A DNA stretch of 64,000 bases, taken from contig NZ_SZUU01000001.1 of the NCBI RefSeq assembly GCF_019583405.1, positions 927,752 through 991,751 on the forward strand, given 5' to 3'. The notes beneath the pieces are model-generated. The model did not search any database and had not been told where the DNA came from. It saw nothing but the letters and a program-made list of their open reading frames with translations. Source of the DNA: Bacteroides fragilis. GTDB lineage: Bacteria > Bacteroidota > Bacteroidia > Bacteroidales > Bacteroidaceae. This document shows positions 35,387 to 44,014 of the stretch, piece by piece; within the stretch, counting starts at the first letter, position 1; the number at the start of each line of letters is the position of its first letter. The translations under genes and the position numbers were made by a program.

Positions 35387-35631
35387 AGTATCGGCGTTTA
35401 TTTGCCCCTTCTCGCTCCGACCGCATCCAATGCTTGGTTCATGCCTATAGCGAACTACCGGCTAACGGGGAGAATGACTTAACGGGTATTGCTGTCGATA
35501 ATGGGTATTGTGACCTAAACCATTTCATCAAGAGTTTCAAACGCTTACCGGAAAAACGCCGTTACAATATTACAAACAAAATACAGACACCGCCGGAAAA
35601 TAAACAGGGTGTAGCCATCCGGTCCGGATAG
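35371..35631 (+). pseudogene. remnant of an AraC-family regulator (C-terminal part)
   Basis: An 86-codon open frame that reads like the end of an AraC-type DNA-binding domain: INPQQYRRLF (the linker after the first helix-turn-helix), then LTGIAVDNGYCDLNHFIKSFKRL (the second helix-turn-helix), then a degraded tail. The first helix-turn-helix and all sensor sequence are missing, and the upstream DNA is the two-component promoter. A short expressed protein cannot be excluded, but a leftover 3' fragment is more likely. Confidence 0.6.
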
Positions 35632-35682
35632 CTACACCCCAAGGTACCTAAGGCTACACCCTCCCCCCGGTTGGGTGTAGCC
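35607..35682. terminator. two adjacent hairpins built from GGGTGTAGCC
   Basis: GGGTGTAGCC occurs at 35607-35616 and 35673-35682, with its complement in AGCTACACCCC (35630-35640) and GGCTACACCC (35652-35661). These arms can form two local hairpins or exchange partners into a longer one. The element lies directly after the stop of the RNA-repair operon's last gene (minus) and at the end of the AraC remnant (plus). It probably ends the repair operon transcript, although U-runs are poor. Confidence 0.65.
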
Positions 35683-36798
35683 CTATTGTTCCTGCACGGC
35701 ATAAACCACTTCGTGCGCCTCTGTCAACCGGGGAACCTCCAGTTTATCCAACATCACATCCAGAACCGGCCCCGGCACTTTATATTCGCGTATGCCGTTT
35801 TGCCGCCGCCAGACGGAGTAAGGTTTCTCTATATAGACTATTTTCACCCGTGCCCCATAGGTGATGAACAAATCGACCAACTGGGCACGTCTTTGGCGGG
35901 TCACGTTGGTGGCATTCCAAATAAAGTCCTGTCCCTTCCGGAGGTAGCCCCGTGCCTGCTCTTTGGCCGTTTGTGTCACCCAGCCGTTAGCCGCTTTATC
36001 CGTGGGGCTGAGTTTATGTTCGCGTCGGATAGCATCCAGACTGACAACCGGCATATCGGCACATCGAGACTCTATATAATAGTCTTTCCCCATACCGGGC
36101 AGCCCTGCAAGCAAAGTAACCTCACATCTGAAATCATCGTGGGGGACATAATCGATATAAGCCTGATTCGTATGAAAATAATGGAAGCGGGCCGTATCAC
36201 CGGCAAATGCACGGGCTTTCCCCCAGCATTGTTGTTCACGGCAAAACATTTCAAAGAATTCGGTAGCTTCCAGCAGTATTTCCCTGTCCGTGCAGATACG
36301 CCCGCAAATATCGGCCACAGCCAACTGTTTCAGTAACGAAGTGTCCAGCCTCAGCGAAGCTTCACAAGCATGTTTCAAGGGATCTTCCCGTTCCATCAGC
36401 CAGATAGGCAAACCATGATGGCGTACCAGAGAGGCAATATGCTCGCGGATACCGAAAGGCGTAGAAATATCCCTGTAAAGGAGGGTGCGTACAGTAGCTT
36501 CCCCCCGCTTCGCATGATTTTTGGAGGTGATCTGCCCATTGCCTTCATCGACCGAAGTCGAACGCTTTTCTACATCGTGAAGCAAAGCGGCTGCCCAAAG
36601 GATCTCCCGGTCCTGCTCCGCAAGCCTCAGATAGGAAGGCTGTTGCTGCAATGCCTCGAGTACCATGCGGGTATGTACGGCTACACTTCCCTCGGCATGA
36701 TGCAAAGCGTGCTGGGGAACCAGATCCATATCCCGCACCCAGCTGAACTGCTGTACCAGTGAATCCCAATCTTTCCGTTCTGTCAATCTCCAAATCAT
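35683..36798 (-). CDS. HD-Pnk: HD phosphoesterase fused to P-loop 5'-polynucleotide kinase
   Basis: A 371-residue protein with the domain order of Runella HD-Pnk, a dual RNA/DNA end-healing enzyme. N-terminal HD domain (about 30-180): His42, the HD pair His74-Asp75 (LLHDVEKR), His95 (KNHAKRGE) and His127-His128 (VRHHGLP), a metal phosphohydrolase set that would remove 2',3'-cyclic or 3'-phosphates. C-terminal kinase: P-loop GLPGMGKD (232-239) and Asp255 in VSLDAIRRE as likely general base. WNATNVTRQRRAQLVDLF is typical of Pnk-like kinases. I chose the ATG at 36798 because it overlaps the ligase stop (ATGA) behind an AGGAGGG site; the frame is open further upstream. Last gene of the repair operon. 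Confidence 0.85.
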   Translation of the reverse strand: MIWRLTERKDWDSLVQQFSWVRDMDLVPQHALHHAEGSVAVHTRMVLEALQQQPSYLRLAEQDREILWAAALLHDVEKRSTSVDEGNGQITSKNHAKRGEATVRTLLYRDISTPFGIREHIASLVRHHGLPIWLMEREDPLKHACEASLRLDTSLLKQLAVADICGRICTDREILLEATEFFEMFCREQQCWGKARAFAGDTARFHYFHTNQAYIDYVPHDDFRCEVTLLAGLPGMGKDYYIESRCADMPVVSLDAIRREHKLSPTDKAANGWVTQTAKEQARGYLRKGQDFIWNATNVTRQRRAQLVDLFITYGARVKIVYIEKPYSVWRRQNGIREYKVPGPVLDVMLDKLEVPRLTEAHEVVYAVQEQ

Positions 36799-37508
36799 TC
36801 GTTCCCTCCTTTCTCTTGTTTCGACTCCCACACCAGGCGGGCACGCTTCCAATGCCGAGTCCAATGCTCGTTTGTCTGCACATGCCCCTGACGGACATAC
36901 TTAAACACATTACGGGCAAAGTCTGCGGTAAGATACTCGCTGGTATTGCGGGTTACTACCCCTTCACGGGTACAGTCCATCCCTGTCAGCGCATCACGCG
37001 ATCCGAAGACACTTGGTTCCCCGGCCAGGCAGATGACATGCTGTTTCAGGGTTTCGGCTGTTAGTCCGTTTACCTGCTCCGTACACAATTCGGGTACAGT
37101 AGGCAAATCGAACAAAGCAGCATAAAACTTCACCTCTTCCCACGACAGCCATTTGTCGAGACAGCGGGCTGCGAACACATAAAAATGTGTCTCCAGCCGC
37201 TTGTACTCGATGGAATGAACAGCATACAGATTCTCGCCGAAGAGTTCAATATCTCCCAAGTCATTCTTCAACAACTCCCAACGCTGACGCAACTGGCTCG
37301 TCCATGGTGAAGTGGTAGGAGCAGCATGCGAACGGGCAAAAACCCCGTATCTGCTTAAACAATTGTTCTCCCCATCCAGTTTTTCGGTATGGACCAGCGT
37401 GTTTATCTCCCGGATATCCTCCCAATAGGTATGATTGATTCGGTCGTCACTCGTCGTCCCGGGAGAGAACGGATAGTGGTAGGTACGACCATATTTTTCT
37501 GATAACAT
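36795..37508 (-). CDS. Rnl-type ATP-dependent RNA ligase
   Basis: A 237-residue nucleotidyltransferase-fold RNA ligase that would join 3'-OH and 5'-phosphate RNA ends. Seen: motif I EKLDGENN with the AMP-accepting Lys43, motif Ia FARSHA, motif III ELFGENLYAVHSIEY, motif IIIa FYVFAARC, motif IV EGVVTR and motif V FKYVR. The protein is compact and lacks a large C-terminal domain as in T4 Rnl1 or Rnl2, so substrate specificity may come from partners. It sits 23 bases after prfH and overlaps the HD-Pnk gene by 4 bases. HD-Pnk would prepare exactly the ends this ligase needs. Confidence 0.87.
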   Translation of the reverse strand: MLSEKYGRTYHYPFSPGTTSDDRINHTYWEDIREINTLVHTEKLDGENNCLSRYGVFARSHAAPTTSPWTSQLRQRWELLKNDLGDIELFGENLYAVHSIEYKRLETHFYVFAARCLDKWLSWEEVKFYAALFDLPTVPELCTEQVNGLTAETLKQHVICLAGEPSVFGSRDALTGMDCTREGVVTRNTSEYLTADFARNVFKYVRQGHVQTNEHWTRHWKRARLVWESKQEKGGNE

Positions 37509-37531
37509 AGCTTTTTTTTAATCGTTAATAC

Positions 37532-38155
37532 TCAAAACCGGAGCTCTTCTTGAATGACCTTCACCGGGTTTCCCCTTTGAAGGCTGTTGTGGTTACTCCA
37601 GTTGGCCTGTGCCTGAATCATTGCCTGCTCTACATTCCAAGCAGTCAGCTTGACCAGCAATCGTTCGGTGGCCAGTTTCTTATTCTGCCATTGTGAACGT
37701 TGGTCGGATGCCACTACACTGATTCCGCTGGGAATATGGACAGCCCTTACAGCAGATTCCGTCTTATTGACATGCTGTCCGCCGGGTCCGGAAGCCCGCA
37801 AAGTTTCATAACGGATTTCATTTTCGGTCGCCTCACGGCTTTCGGACAGCAAGAAGGTCTGCACACCGACAAACCAATTTTTGCGTCTGTGATGAATCCG
37901 GTACGGGCTACGGGCAATCCACAACACGGTTCCCTCCCACTCTTCCACCAGTGTATCGCAACCTGCACCTTCAAGTGCAATGACTGCCGACAACAATGTA
38001 CGGTTGGCAGGACCGGCTTCTTTTTCCACTATTTCCACTTTCAGTTTCCGGGTCTGGGCTTGTTTTAATATTCTCTCAAGCACTAATGCCACTACACGGC
38101 AACACTCCACGGGACCACGTCCCGAAGTGATTTGTAAATACGTCTTTTCCATCAT
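37532..38155 (-). CDS. prfH: PrfH, release-factor-like protein
   Basis: A 207-residue class-I release-factor homologue. It keeps the peptidyl-tRNA hydrolysis motif GGQ (Gly125-Gln127 in RASGPGGQHVNKTES) and the following ASDQRSQWQNKKLA segment, but it lacks the codon-recognition domain of RF1/RF2 and is about half their length. PrfH genes are known to pair with a subgroup of RtcB (RtcB2). That pair has been shown to rescue ribosomes cut in the 16S decoding centre by colicin E3-like nucleases. Here it starts one base after the rtcB stop, so it is translated with RtcB. Confidence 0.92.
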   Translation of the reverse strand: MMEKTYLQITSGRGPVECCRVVALVLERILKQAQTRKLKVEIVEKEAGPANRTLLSAVIALEGAGCDTLVEEWEGTVLWIARSPYRIHHRRKNWFVGVQTFLLSESREATENEIRYETLRASGPGGQHVNKTESAVRAVHIPSGISVVASDQRSQWQNKKLATERLLVKLTAWNVEQAMIQAQANWSNHNSLQRGNPVKVIQEELRF

Positions 38156-38156
38156 T

Positions 38157-39554
38157 CTACTCTTTATTCATTCGTACGATACAGGGCATAAAGGTACCTT
38201 GAATTTCCACCAATGCCTCCTGAGTCTGCATCACCCGGTCAATGTCTTTGTAAGCCAACGGCATTTCTTCGACACTACCGCCAATCAGTGTCACGCCGGC
38301 CTGCGAAAGATACTTCTTCAGTGCTGACTGGGTAAAACTGTCTTTCGCCTTTTGGCGGGACATGGCACGTCCTGCTCCATGAGAAGCGGAACAAAGGGCT
38401 TCACCCACTCCTTTTCCACATACCAGATAACCGGGGGTGGCCATACTTCCGGGAATCAGTCCCGGAAGGCCCTTCTGAGCCGGAGTTGCTCCTTTACGGT
38501 GTACAATGGCAGTTTGTCCGGAAGCAAGTTCCTCCTTCCATGCAAAGTTATGATGGTTGTTCACATTGGCCAGAGGTTTCAGTCCCAGAGCTTTGGCCAG
38601 ATTCAGATGAATCCGTTCATGGCAGGCACGGGCATAATCGCCTGCCAGATTCATACTAAGCCAGTATTCCTGCCCCTCTTCCGTATCCAATCCCAACCAA
38701 GCAAAGTGCTGAGCCTCGCAGGGCAAGCGACAGATGTCACGGGCCAGCAGACTGTAATATTTGGCAATGGCAGCACCCAGCCCCCGTGAACCGGAATGGG
38801 AAAGCAAAGCCGCATAATTACCCTCCGGAACTCCTAAAACATTGTCCGCCTGCAAGCTGATCCTGCCAAACTCCACAAAATGATTTCCACCACCGGAACT
38901 TCCCAGTTGTCGCACCGCTTTGCCATGCAGCCCTCTCAGCAATTCAGTCATTCGGAACTCTTCCCGGTCAAGTACCTCGTGTTCCTGTACAAAAGGCAAC
39001 CCGCCATCCATGCCGAAATGAGTGAATTCTTTCAGCGCTTCTTTCATCTGATGCGAATAACGCCTTAGAAAGTCTTCCCCGGCATCAAACAGGGTAAGAC
39101 TCATCCGGCAACCTATATCAACTCCCACCGCATACGGAATGACTGCATTATCCGTAGCCAATACTCCTCCTATAGGTAATCCGTAACCGGCATGTGCATC
39201 GGGCATCAACGCTCCGGCAAAAGTGACCGGAAGGCGCATAGCCAGATTCATCTGTTGTTTGGCCAATGTTTCAATATGCTTGCTTCCGTATGTTTTATAA
39301 GCCAAAGGCTCGTCGAGTAAGTCATACGACGTAAAACTTTTTTCGACTAAAGTAGGAGAAAGTTGTTCGGCCAGTTTACTCCATACTTCGTTGTTTTTAT
39401 ATATTTCGGGATTTCCGAGTACATCGCCCAGGATAGCTAATATCCGCTCTTTTGTCTCGTGTTTACAATACTTATTGACGAGGGCAACGGCCAGACTACG
39501 GGCCACGTTGTCTCTATATCCCAGTTTGCTTAAATCTTTCAAACGTATTCCCAT
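38157..39554 (-). CDS. rtcB: RtcB RNA ligase, PrfH-linked subgroup
   Basis: A 465-residue ligase that joins 2',3'-cyclic phosphate or 3'-phosphate ends to 5'-OH ends using GTP and Mn2+. Metal and nucleotide motifs are seen: MPDAHAGYGLPIGG (Asp119, His121), GVDIGCRMS (Cys149), SSGGGNHFVEFG, LSHSGSRGLG, NVNNHHNFAW and HRKGATPAQKG. SASHGAGRAMSR contains the His guanylylated in other RtcB proteins. I chose the start GIRLKDLSKLG; two upstream Met codons in frame (39572, 39593) are possible. It leads the repair operon behind a promoter at 39875-39905 and a leader of about 310 bases. Confidence 0.93.
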   Translation of the reverse strand: MGIRLKDLSKLGYRDNVARSLAVALVNKYCKHETKERILAILGDVLGNPEIYKNNEVWSKLAEQLSPTLVEKSFTSYDLLDEPLAYKTYGSKHIETLAKQQMNLAMRLPVTFAGALMPDAHAGYGLPIGGVLATDNAVIPYAVGVDIGCRMSLTLFDAGEDFLRRYSHQMKEALKEFTHFGMDGGLPFVQEHEVLDREEFRMTELLRGLHGKAVRQLGSSGGGNHFVEFGRISLQADNVLGVPEGNYAALLSHSGSRGLGAAIAKYYSLLARDICRLPCEAQHFAWLGLDTEEGQEYWLSMNLAGDYARACHERIHLNLAKALGLKPLANVNNHHNFAWKEELASGQTAIVHRKGATPAQKGLPGLIPGSMATPGYLVCGKGVGEALCSASHGAGRAMSRQKAKDSFTQSALKKYLSQAGVTLIGGSVEEMPLAYKDIDRVMQTQEALVEIQGTFMPCIVRMNKE

Positions 39555-39868
39555 ACTGTTTTTCTTTCGCATACAATACCGGCTACCTGCCATGGGCAGG
39601 CAACAGACAATATGCGGGATACCAATACTTTAGAAAAGGATATAACACATCCTGTTCACAGCATTGAAGTGAATAATAAATAAATTAAACGTGATTGTGG
39701 AACTAATCAACCTGCATCGCCAGCAGCAGAATTGCGATGCGTATAAAAAACAAAGTTGCAAAGCCCCATCCTCCCGACGGGTCAACTCAGTTCCAATTTT
39801 GAAGATATTATTTCTCTGACATAATTAAAACCCTTTCTGATTATTTAAAGGGTGAATACTCTGTTTAT
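39555..39868 (-). ncRNA. long structured leader of the RNA-repair operon
   Basis: About 314 transcribed bases precede rtcB. Near the 5' end CCCTTT/AAAGGG with a TTTT tail (39827-39853) looks like an attenuator. Next, GGAACT...GACC (minus strand, 39794-39780) pairs with GGTT...AGTTCC (39712-39699), enclosing a perfect hairpin GCATCGC/GCGATGC (39714-39740). A 20-codon open frame starting at an ATG 3 bases after GGGAGG runs through this structure. I recognise no named riboswitch. Structured-RNA status is inference; it could also be a repeat element shared with other loci. Confidence 0.5.
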
Positions 39869-39874
39869 CGGCGG

Positions 39875-39905
39875 CAAAAGTAATAGTTCTTTTTATTCCC
39901 GCAAA
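39875..39905 (-). promoter_or_regulatory. promoter of the RNA-repair operon
   Basis: On the minus strand TTTG (39902-39905), a 19-base spacer, then TACTTTTG (39875-39882), one of the best consensus matches in the window. The transcript starts near 39868. No bEBP/RtcR-type sigma-54 element is seen, unlike the rtcBA operon of E. coli. The remaining bases to 40108 hold no gene. Confidence 0.75.
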
Positions 39906-40108
39906 ACAAAAAGACATTTTTTTCAGGAACAGTACCCATATTCATGAAAAAGCGGCACGAATCACTTCGCACCGCCCCTGTTGCTAACTCGCACCAAAGC
40001 TTCCCGCCTCACAGCGTTCTTCTCCGGAAATTTTTAAATGCATGAAGCGGTTAGCGTTAATCTTTATATTGTCGGTGCAAAATTACCGTTTTTCTCCCTA
40101 TCATTCAC

Positions 40109-40116
40109 TATCTTTG
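40109..40116 (+). promoter_or_regulatory. -7 box of the NhaC-type gene
   Basis: TATCTTTG on the plus strand; the transcript would start near 40123. The -33 region is poor. The box lies downstream of an earlier in-frame ATG (40038), so it decides the start at 40143. Confidence 0.6.
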
Positions 40117-40142
40117 CACCTCAAAATTTTAAGAATCATTCA

Positions 40143-41444
40143 ATGATAAACGAAGAAAAGATACATAAAAGCACTTCAGGCTGGTGGGCACTCAGCCCTT
40201 TATTCGTATTCTTGTGCCTCTATCTGGTCACCTCCATCCTGGTGAACGATTTCTACAAAGTTCCTATAACGGTAGCCTTCCTCATCTCGTCGTGCTATGC
40301 CATCGCCATCACACGGGGACTGAATCTGGAACAACGCGTCTATCAGTTCTCGGTAGGAGCTTCCAATAAAAATATCATGCTGATGGTGTGGATATTCATT
40401 CTGGCAGGAGCCTTTGCGCAGAGTGCCAAGCAGATGGGAGCCATCGATGCCACTGTAAACCTCACACTCCATATTCTGCCGGATAACCTTTTATTGGCAG
40501 GCATTTTTCTGGCTTCTTGCTTCATCTCCTTATCTATCGGTACCAGCGTGGGAACCATCGTGGCACTGACTCCCGTTGCCATCGGACTGGCGGAAAAAAC
40601 CGGCATAGACCTGCCGTTTATGGTAGCGGTGGTAGTGGGCGGATCATTCTTCGGAGATAATCTTTCGTTCATCTCCGACACAACCATTGCCTCGACCAAG
40701 ACACAGGAATGCGTAATGCGTGATAAGTTCCGGGTAAACTCCATGATCGTAGTGCCTGCCGCACTGGTGGTACTGGGTATCTATATCTTTCAGGGACTTT
40801 CGGTAGCTGCTCCGCCACAGGTACAGGAGATCGAATGGGTGAAAGTGATTCCTTACCTTATCGTATTGGGAACGGCCATAGCCGGAATGAACGTAATGTT
40901 GGTCTTGATAATAGGCATCTTCACCAGTGGTGTAATCGGTATCGCTACAGGCAGCCTCGGATTCTTCGATTGGTTCGGAGCTATGGGAACGGGCATTACC
41001 GGAATGGGTGAACTGATCATCATCACTCTGCTGGCGGGTGGAATGCTTGAAACCATCCGCTACAACGGAGGAATAGATTTCATTATTAACAAACTGACCC
41101 GGCATGTAAACGGAAAACGGGGAGCGGAACTCAGCATTGCCGCACTGGTAAGCATTGCCAACCTCTGCACGGCTAACAATACGATCGCTATCATCACTAC
41201 CGGACCGATTGCTAAAGATATCGCGAAGAGGTTTCATCTGGACCGAAGAAAGACAGCGAGTATCCTCGATACTTTCTCGTGCCTGATACAGGGGATCATC
41301 CCTTACGGAGCACAAATGCTGATTGCTGCCGGACTGGCACAGATCTCTCCGCTCAGTATCATCGGAAACCTGTATTATCCGTTTACAATGGGTATCTGTG
41401 CTCTGCTGGCCATTCTATTCCGTTATCCGAGGAGGTATTCCTGA
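40143..41444 (+). CDS. NhaC-family Na+/H+ antiporter
   Basis: A 433-residue inner-membrane antiporter with about eleven helices. Seen are FISLSIGTSVGTIVALTPVAIGLAEKTG and VGGSFFGDNLSFISDTTIAST in the first half, the conserved region of NhaC proteins with charged Asp residues in the membrane. ANLCTANNTIAIITTGPIA and IPYGAQMLIAAGL follow in the second half. The family exchanges Na+ for H+ or, in some members, carries malate/lactate or other organic anions. The start at 40143 is set by the promoter. No operon partner is apparent; rpsP follows with its own promoter. Confidence 0.88.
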   Translation: MINEEKIHKSTSGWWALSPLFVFLCLYLVTSILVNDFYKVPITVAFLISSCYAIAITRGLNLEQRVYQFSVGASNKNIMLMVWIFILAGAFAQSAKQMGAIDATVNLTLHILPDNLLLAGIFLASCFISLSIGTSVGTIVALTPVAIGLAEKTGIDLPFMVAVVVGGSFFGDNLSFISDTTIASTKTQECVMRDKFRVNSMIVVPAALVVLGIYIFQGLSVAAPPQVQEIEWVKVIPYLIVLGTAIAGMNVMLVLIIGIFTSGVIGIATGSLGFFDWFGAMGTGITGMGELIIITLLAGGMLETIRYNGGIDFIINKLTRHVNGKRGAELSIAALVSIANLCTANNTIAIITTGPIAKDIAKRFHLDRRKTASILDTFSCLIQGIIPYGAQMLIAAGLAQISPLSIIGNLYYPFTMGICALLAILFRYPRRYS

Positions 41445-41539
41445 ATAGCAGACAGCTTACTTCCGGATATTCTATAAATATCAAAATAGAGTGAAAAAGC
41501 CCCGAACACCCCGGTAATTATAAAAAAGAGCAGGAAGAC

Positions 41540-41570
41540 TTTGTCAATCAAAACAAAACCTTTATCTTTG
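41540..41570 (+). promoter_or_regulatory. promoter of rpsP
   Basis: TTTG (41540-41543), a 19-base spacer, then TATCTTTG (41563-41570): an excellent Bacteroides promoter. The start lies near 41577, which rules out the earlier in-frame Met at 41541 for S16. Confidence 0.8.
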
Positions 41571-41633
41571 CACCCGCTATTACGAGTTAGTAGCATTAAT
41601 TCAAATCATTCATTAAAAAAACATTTATTTAAA

Positions 41634-42179
41634 ATGGCAACAAGAATTAGATTGCAAAGACATGGACGTAAAAGCTACGCTTTCTACTCTATCGTTATTG
41701 CAGACAGCAGAGCACCACGTGATGGTAAATTTACAGAGAAGATTGGTACTTACAACCCTAACACCAATCCTGCTACAGTAGATTTGAATTTCGAACGTGC
41801 CTTGCACTGGGTACTGGTAGGTGCACAACCTTCAGACACAGTTCGCAACATCCTTTCTCGTGAAGGCGTTTACATGAAAAAACACCTCCTCGGCGGTGTA
41901 GCTAAAGGTGCTTTCGGCGAAGCTGAAGCAGAAGCTAAATTCGAAGCTTGGAAGAACAACAAACAGTCTGGTTTGGCTGCTCTGAAAGCTAAAGAAGATG
42001 AAGCTAAGAAAGCTGACGAAAAAGCACGTCTGGAAGCTGAAAAGAAAGTAAACGAAGCAAAAGCAAAAGCATTGGCTGAAAAGAAAGCTGCTGAAGAAGC
42101 TGCTAAGGCTGCTGCTGAAGCTCCCGCAGAAGAAGCTGCTCCGGCAGAAGAAACTGCAACTGAAGCTGCTGCTGAATAA
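41634..42179 (+). CDS. rpsP: 30S ribosomal protein S16
   Basis: A 181-residue S16. The first 85 or so residues are the ribosomal domain: [20 protein letters not shown], then [19 protein letters not shown] and the [12 protein letters not shown] region. Bacterial S16 is usually 80-100 residues. The extra C-terminal tail (about 95-181) is almost all Ala, Glu and Lys, with a likely long helix or coiled coil followed by an acidic AAPAEE-type end. Such tails are usual in Bacteroidetes. The gene stands alone, not in the rpsP-rimM-trmD-rplS operon seen in many bacteria, and ends in its own terminator. Confidence 0.97.
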   Translation: MATRIRLQRHGRKSYAFYSIVIADSRAPRDGKFTEKIGTYNPNTNPATVDLNFERALHWVLVGAQPSDTVRNILSREGVYMKKHLLGGVAKGAFGEAEAEAKFEAWKNNKQSGLAALKAKEDEAKKADEKARLEAEKKVNEAKAKALAEKKAAEEAAKAAAEAPAEEAAPAEETATEAAAE

Positions 42180-42216
42180 TCGGCAGTATCTATCATTCGT
42201 AAATAGGATTAAAACA

Positions 42217-42254
42217 ATAAAATCCTCTTCAGTCCGCTGGAGAGGATTTTTTAT
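42217..42254 (+). terminator. terminator of rpsP
   Basis: AAAATCCTCT (42219-42228) pairs with AGAGGATTTT (42241-42250) around a 12-base loop, followed by TTTT. Between 42255 and 42374 there is no gene; a CTCACAGAGAGAGCACGG stretch near 42270 resembles one arm of the CACAGAG repeat family. Confidence 0.88.
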
Positions 42255-42374
42255 TGGATCATTCAGCTACGGAATTGCTCACAGAGAGAGCACGGAGGAC
42301 AAGTTTTATGCCCCCAAGTAAGTTCATAATTAGTTCTGTAGCCTTGTATACCCTTGTAGCAAGCTCACCAATTC

Positions 42375-42779
42375 CTACTTCAGCACGACATAACGCAGAA
42401 AGACCACCTGATCGCCGATCTTAACTCTTCCATCCTTCAGAGCTTCCTGGTCTACCCGGAAGGTTTTCAGGTACTTCTTCAAACTTTTAGTCACCGTATA
42501 GGGCTGTTCCTTTTCATACCCGAGAATCTTTATGCTACCGTCCTCGTTGATCGTCACTTTACATTTGATATTAAAAGTTAACCCACGTAGTTTCTTGGCT
42601 TCTGCTTTATTTATCCAGAAGATATAAGTCGCCTTCCCGATATTATTCTTCTTTTCCACCTTCTTCTCTTTAGAGTATTCATCGTACACTTTAAATGAAG
42701 GTTCACTCTTACTGCCACTATCGCCACACGAAGTGCAGACGAATAAAATTAACAACAATAATCCAAATACTTTTTTCAT
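42375..42779 (-). CDS. small lipoprotein of unknown function
   Basis: A 134-residue protein with a signal peptide and lipobox (FVCTSCGDSG, Cys at about 18). The mature part is Lys-rich and strand-rich (KATYIFWINKAEAKKL, FNIKCKVTINEDGSIKILGYE), ending GDQVVFLRYVVLK. It resembles small Bacteroides lipoproteins annotated only by DUF number, perhaps DUF4891, but I am not sure. Its ATG overlaps the stop of the upstream propeller lipoprotein gene by one base, so the two are made together and may act on the same surface process. Confidence 0.7.
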   Translation of the reverse strand: MKKVFGLLLLILFVCTSCGDSGSKSEPSFKVYDEYSKEKKVEKKNNIGKATYIFWINKAEAKKLRGLTFNIKCKVTINEDGSIKILGYEKEQPYTVTKSLKKYLKTFRVDQEALKDGRVKIGDQVVFLRYVVLK

Positions 42780-44014
42780 TATTGAACTCCTTTCTGTTTA
42801 GCATATATCACATAACTATTATCTTCCTCAGCGATCGACTCACACAATTCCTGTAACTTTTTCCTATTCTTCCCCTTCCTACCATCTGCCGAGGAAAGAT
42901 AAGACTCTATTTCCGCTTTCAGCACTCCCGGTTCCACCAGCCTTATATATTGTTTGTTACGGAGTGACCAAGGGGTCCACAACCGATCCGGCATCCCTCC
43001 CGCAAAGTCATTGATCACCCGGAAAAAAGTTCCGCGCAACGATGCCTTATCCACTATAAAATTCGAAGGTGATTTCGTCTCCCACATTCCATCACCCACT
43101 TGTTCCTCTACCATCAATCTGCCGACATAGGCCTGAGGCAACTCATAGAATGTGGTTATCGAACGTTTTCTGTCTCCAATGTTGAGTGTGAAGCGGGGCT
43201 TCAGCCTGCTTTCCGAACGGATATAATGATAAAGCGTATCGGGACGCAGTTCAAAGAAGGTGCTGATATAAAAATCGAATACTTCCGTATTGGCACCGTA
43301 CATCACCTCATTGCTATAATCGGGAAGAACAGACAGATGCCTGGCAGCAGGGACCGAATCGAGCAGATGTCCTTCAAAATCCTGTACCCATGCCACAAAA
43401 GGGTATCCGGTAAAGGGAAGTGCCCCCACCGTAAGTTCACGTTTATCGGCATCGACCTTGAATACAGCCTTGGAGACCGACTGATGTAACGGAATGGAAC
43501 GCAACGGCTTCCCAGCCAGATCATAGACATAGATGACATTACAGTTAGCGAAAGGCATCAGATAGATGCAATTGTGTTTTTCGTCAATCTCGGCTTTGTA
43601 TACGGCACGATACTCTCCCGGCCCTTGCCCGATGGCACCTATATTGGAAATAAACTCTCCTTTTTTAGTAAATAACCGGCAGGGATGGAGTTCATTAACA
43701 GAGCCGTAGACAAGGATATAGTTTTCGGAAGCACACAGATTGTTTTCTCCGACCATCGCTTCATCACGATTATCGAGCTTGATGATCTGAAAGTCTTTCA
43801 AGAAGAAGCTGGACGGTAAGTCAACCGTATCTTTCAGCAAGCTGAGATCACATACCACAACCGAGTCTTGACCGACCCATTGATACGAAGCGACCACCGG
43901 CCATTGCTCCGAAAGATTTTTCTCTCCGGCCTTGGGAACGACCGAACAGGAAGAAAATAAAAATACTCCCCCCAGAATTGAACTTAGGAGATGAAATTGC
44001 CTGATATTCTTCAT
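42779..44014 (-). CDS. six-bladed beta-propeller lipoprotein (BF3164-like)
   Basis: A 411-residue lipoprotein with lipobox LFSSCS (Cys at about 23). The body has repeated propeller-blade features: CRLFTKKGEFISNIGAIGQGPGEYR, NVIYVYDLAGKPLRSIPL and later FDFYISTFFELRPDTLYHY. This pattern is typical of the Bacteroides family of 6-bladed propeller lipoproteins (BF3164/DUF4934 type), usually of unknown role. The GQGPGEYR motif is the best landmark. It is co-transcribed with the small lipoprotein downstream. Ligand and function cannot be told. Confidence 0.8.
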   Translation of the reverse strand: MKNIRQFHLLSSILGGVFLFSSCSVVPKAGEKNLSEQWPVVASYQWVGQDSVVVCDLSLLKDTVDLPSSFFLKDFQIIKLDNRDEAMVGENNLCASENYILVYGSVNELHPCRLFTKKGEFISNIGAIGQGPGEYRAVYKAEIDEKHNCIYLMPFANCNVIYVYDLAGKPLRSIPLHQSVSKAVFKVDADKRELTVGALPFTGYPFVAWVQDFEGHLLDSVPAARHLSVLPDYSNEVMYGANTEVFDFYISTFFELRPDTLYHYIRSESRLKPRFTLNIGDRKRSITTFYELPQAYVGRLMVEEQVGDGMWETKSPSNFIVDKASLRGTFFRVINDFAGGMPDRLWTPWSLRNKQYIRLVEPGVLKAEIESYLSSADGRKGKNRKKLQELCESIAEEDNSYVIYAKQKGVQ

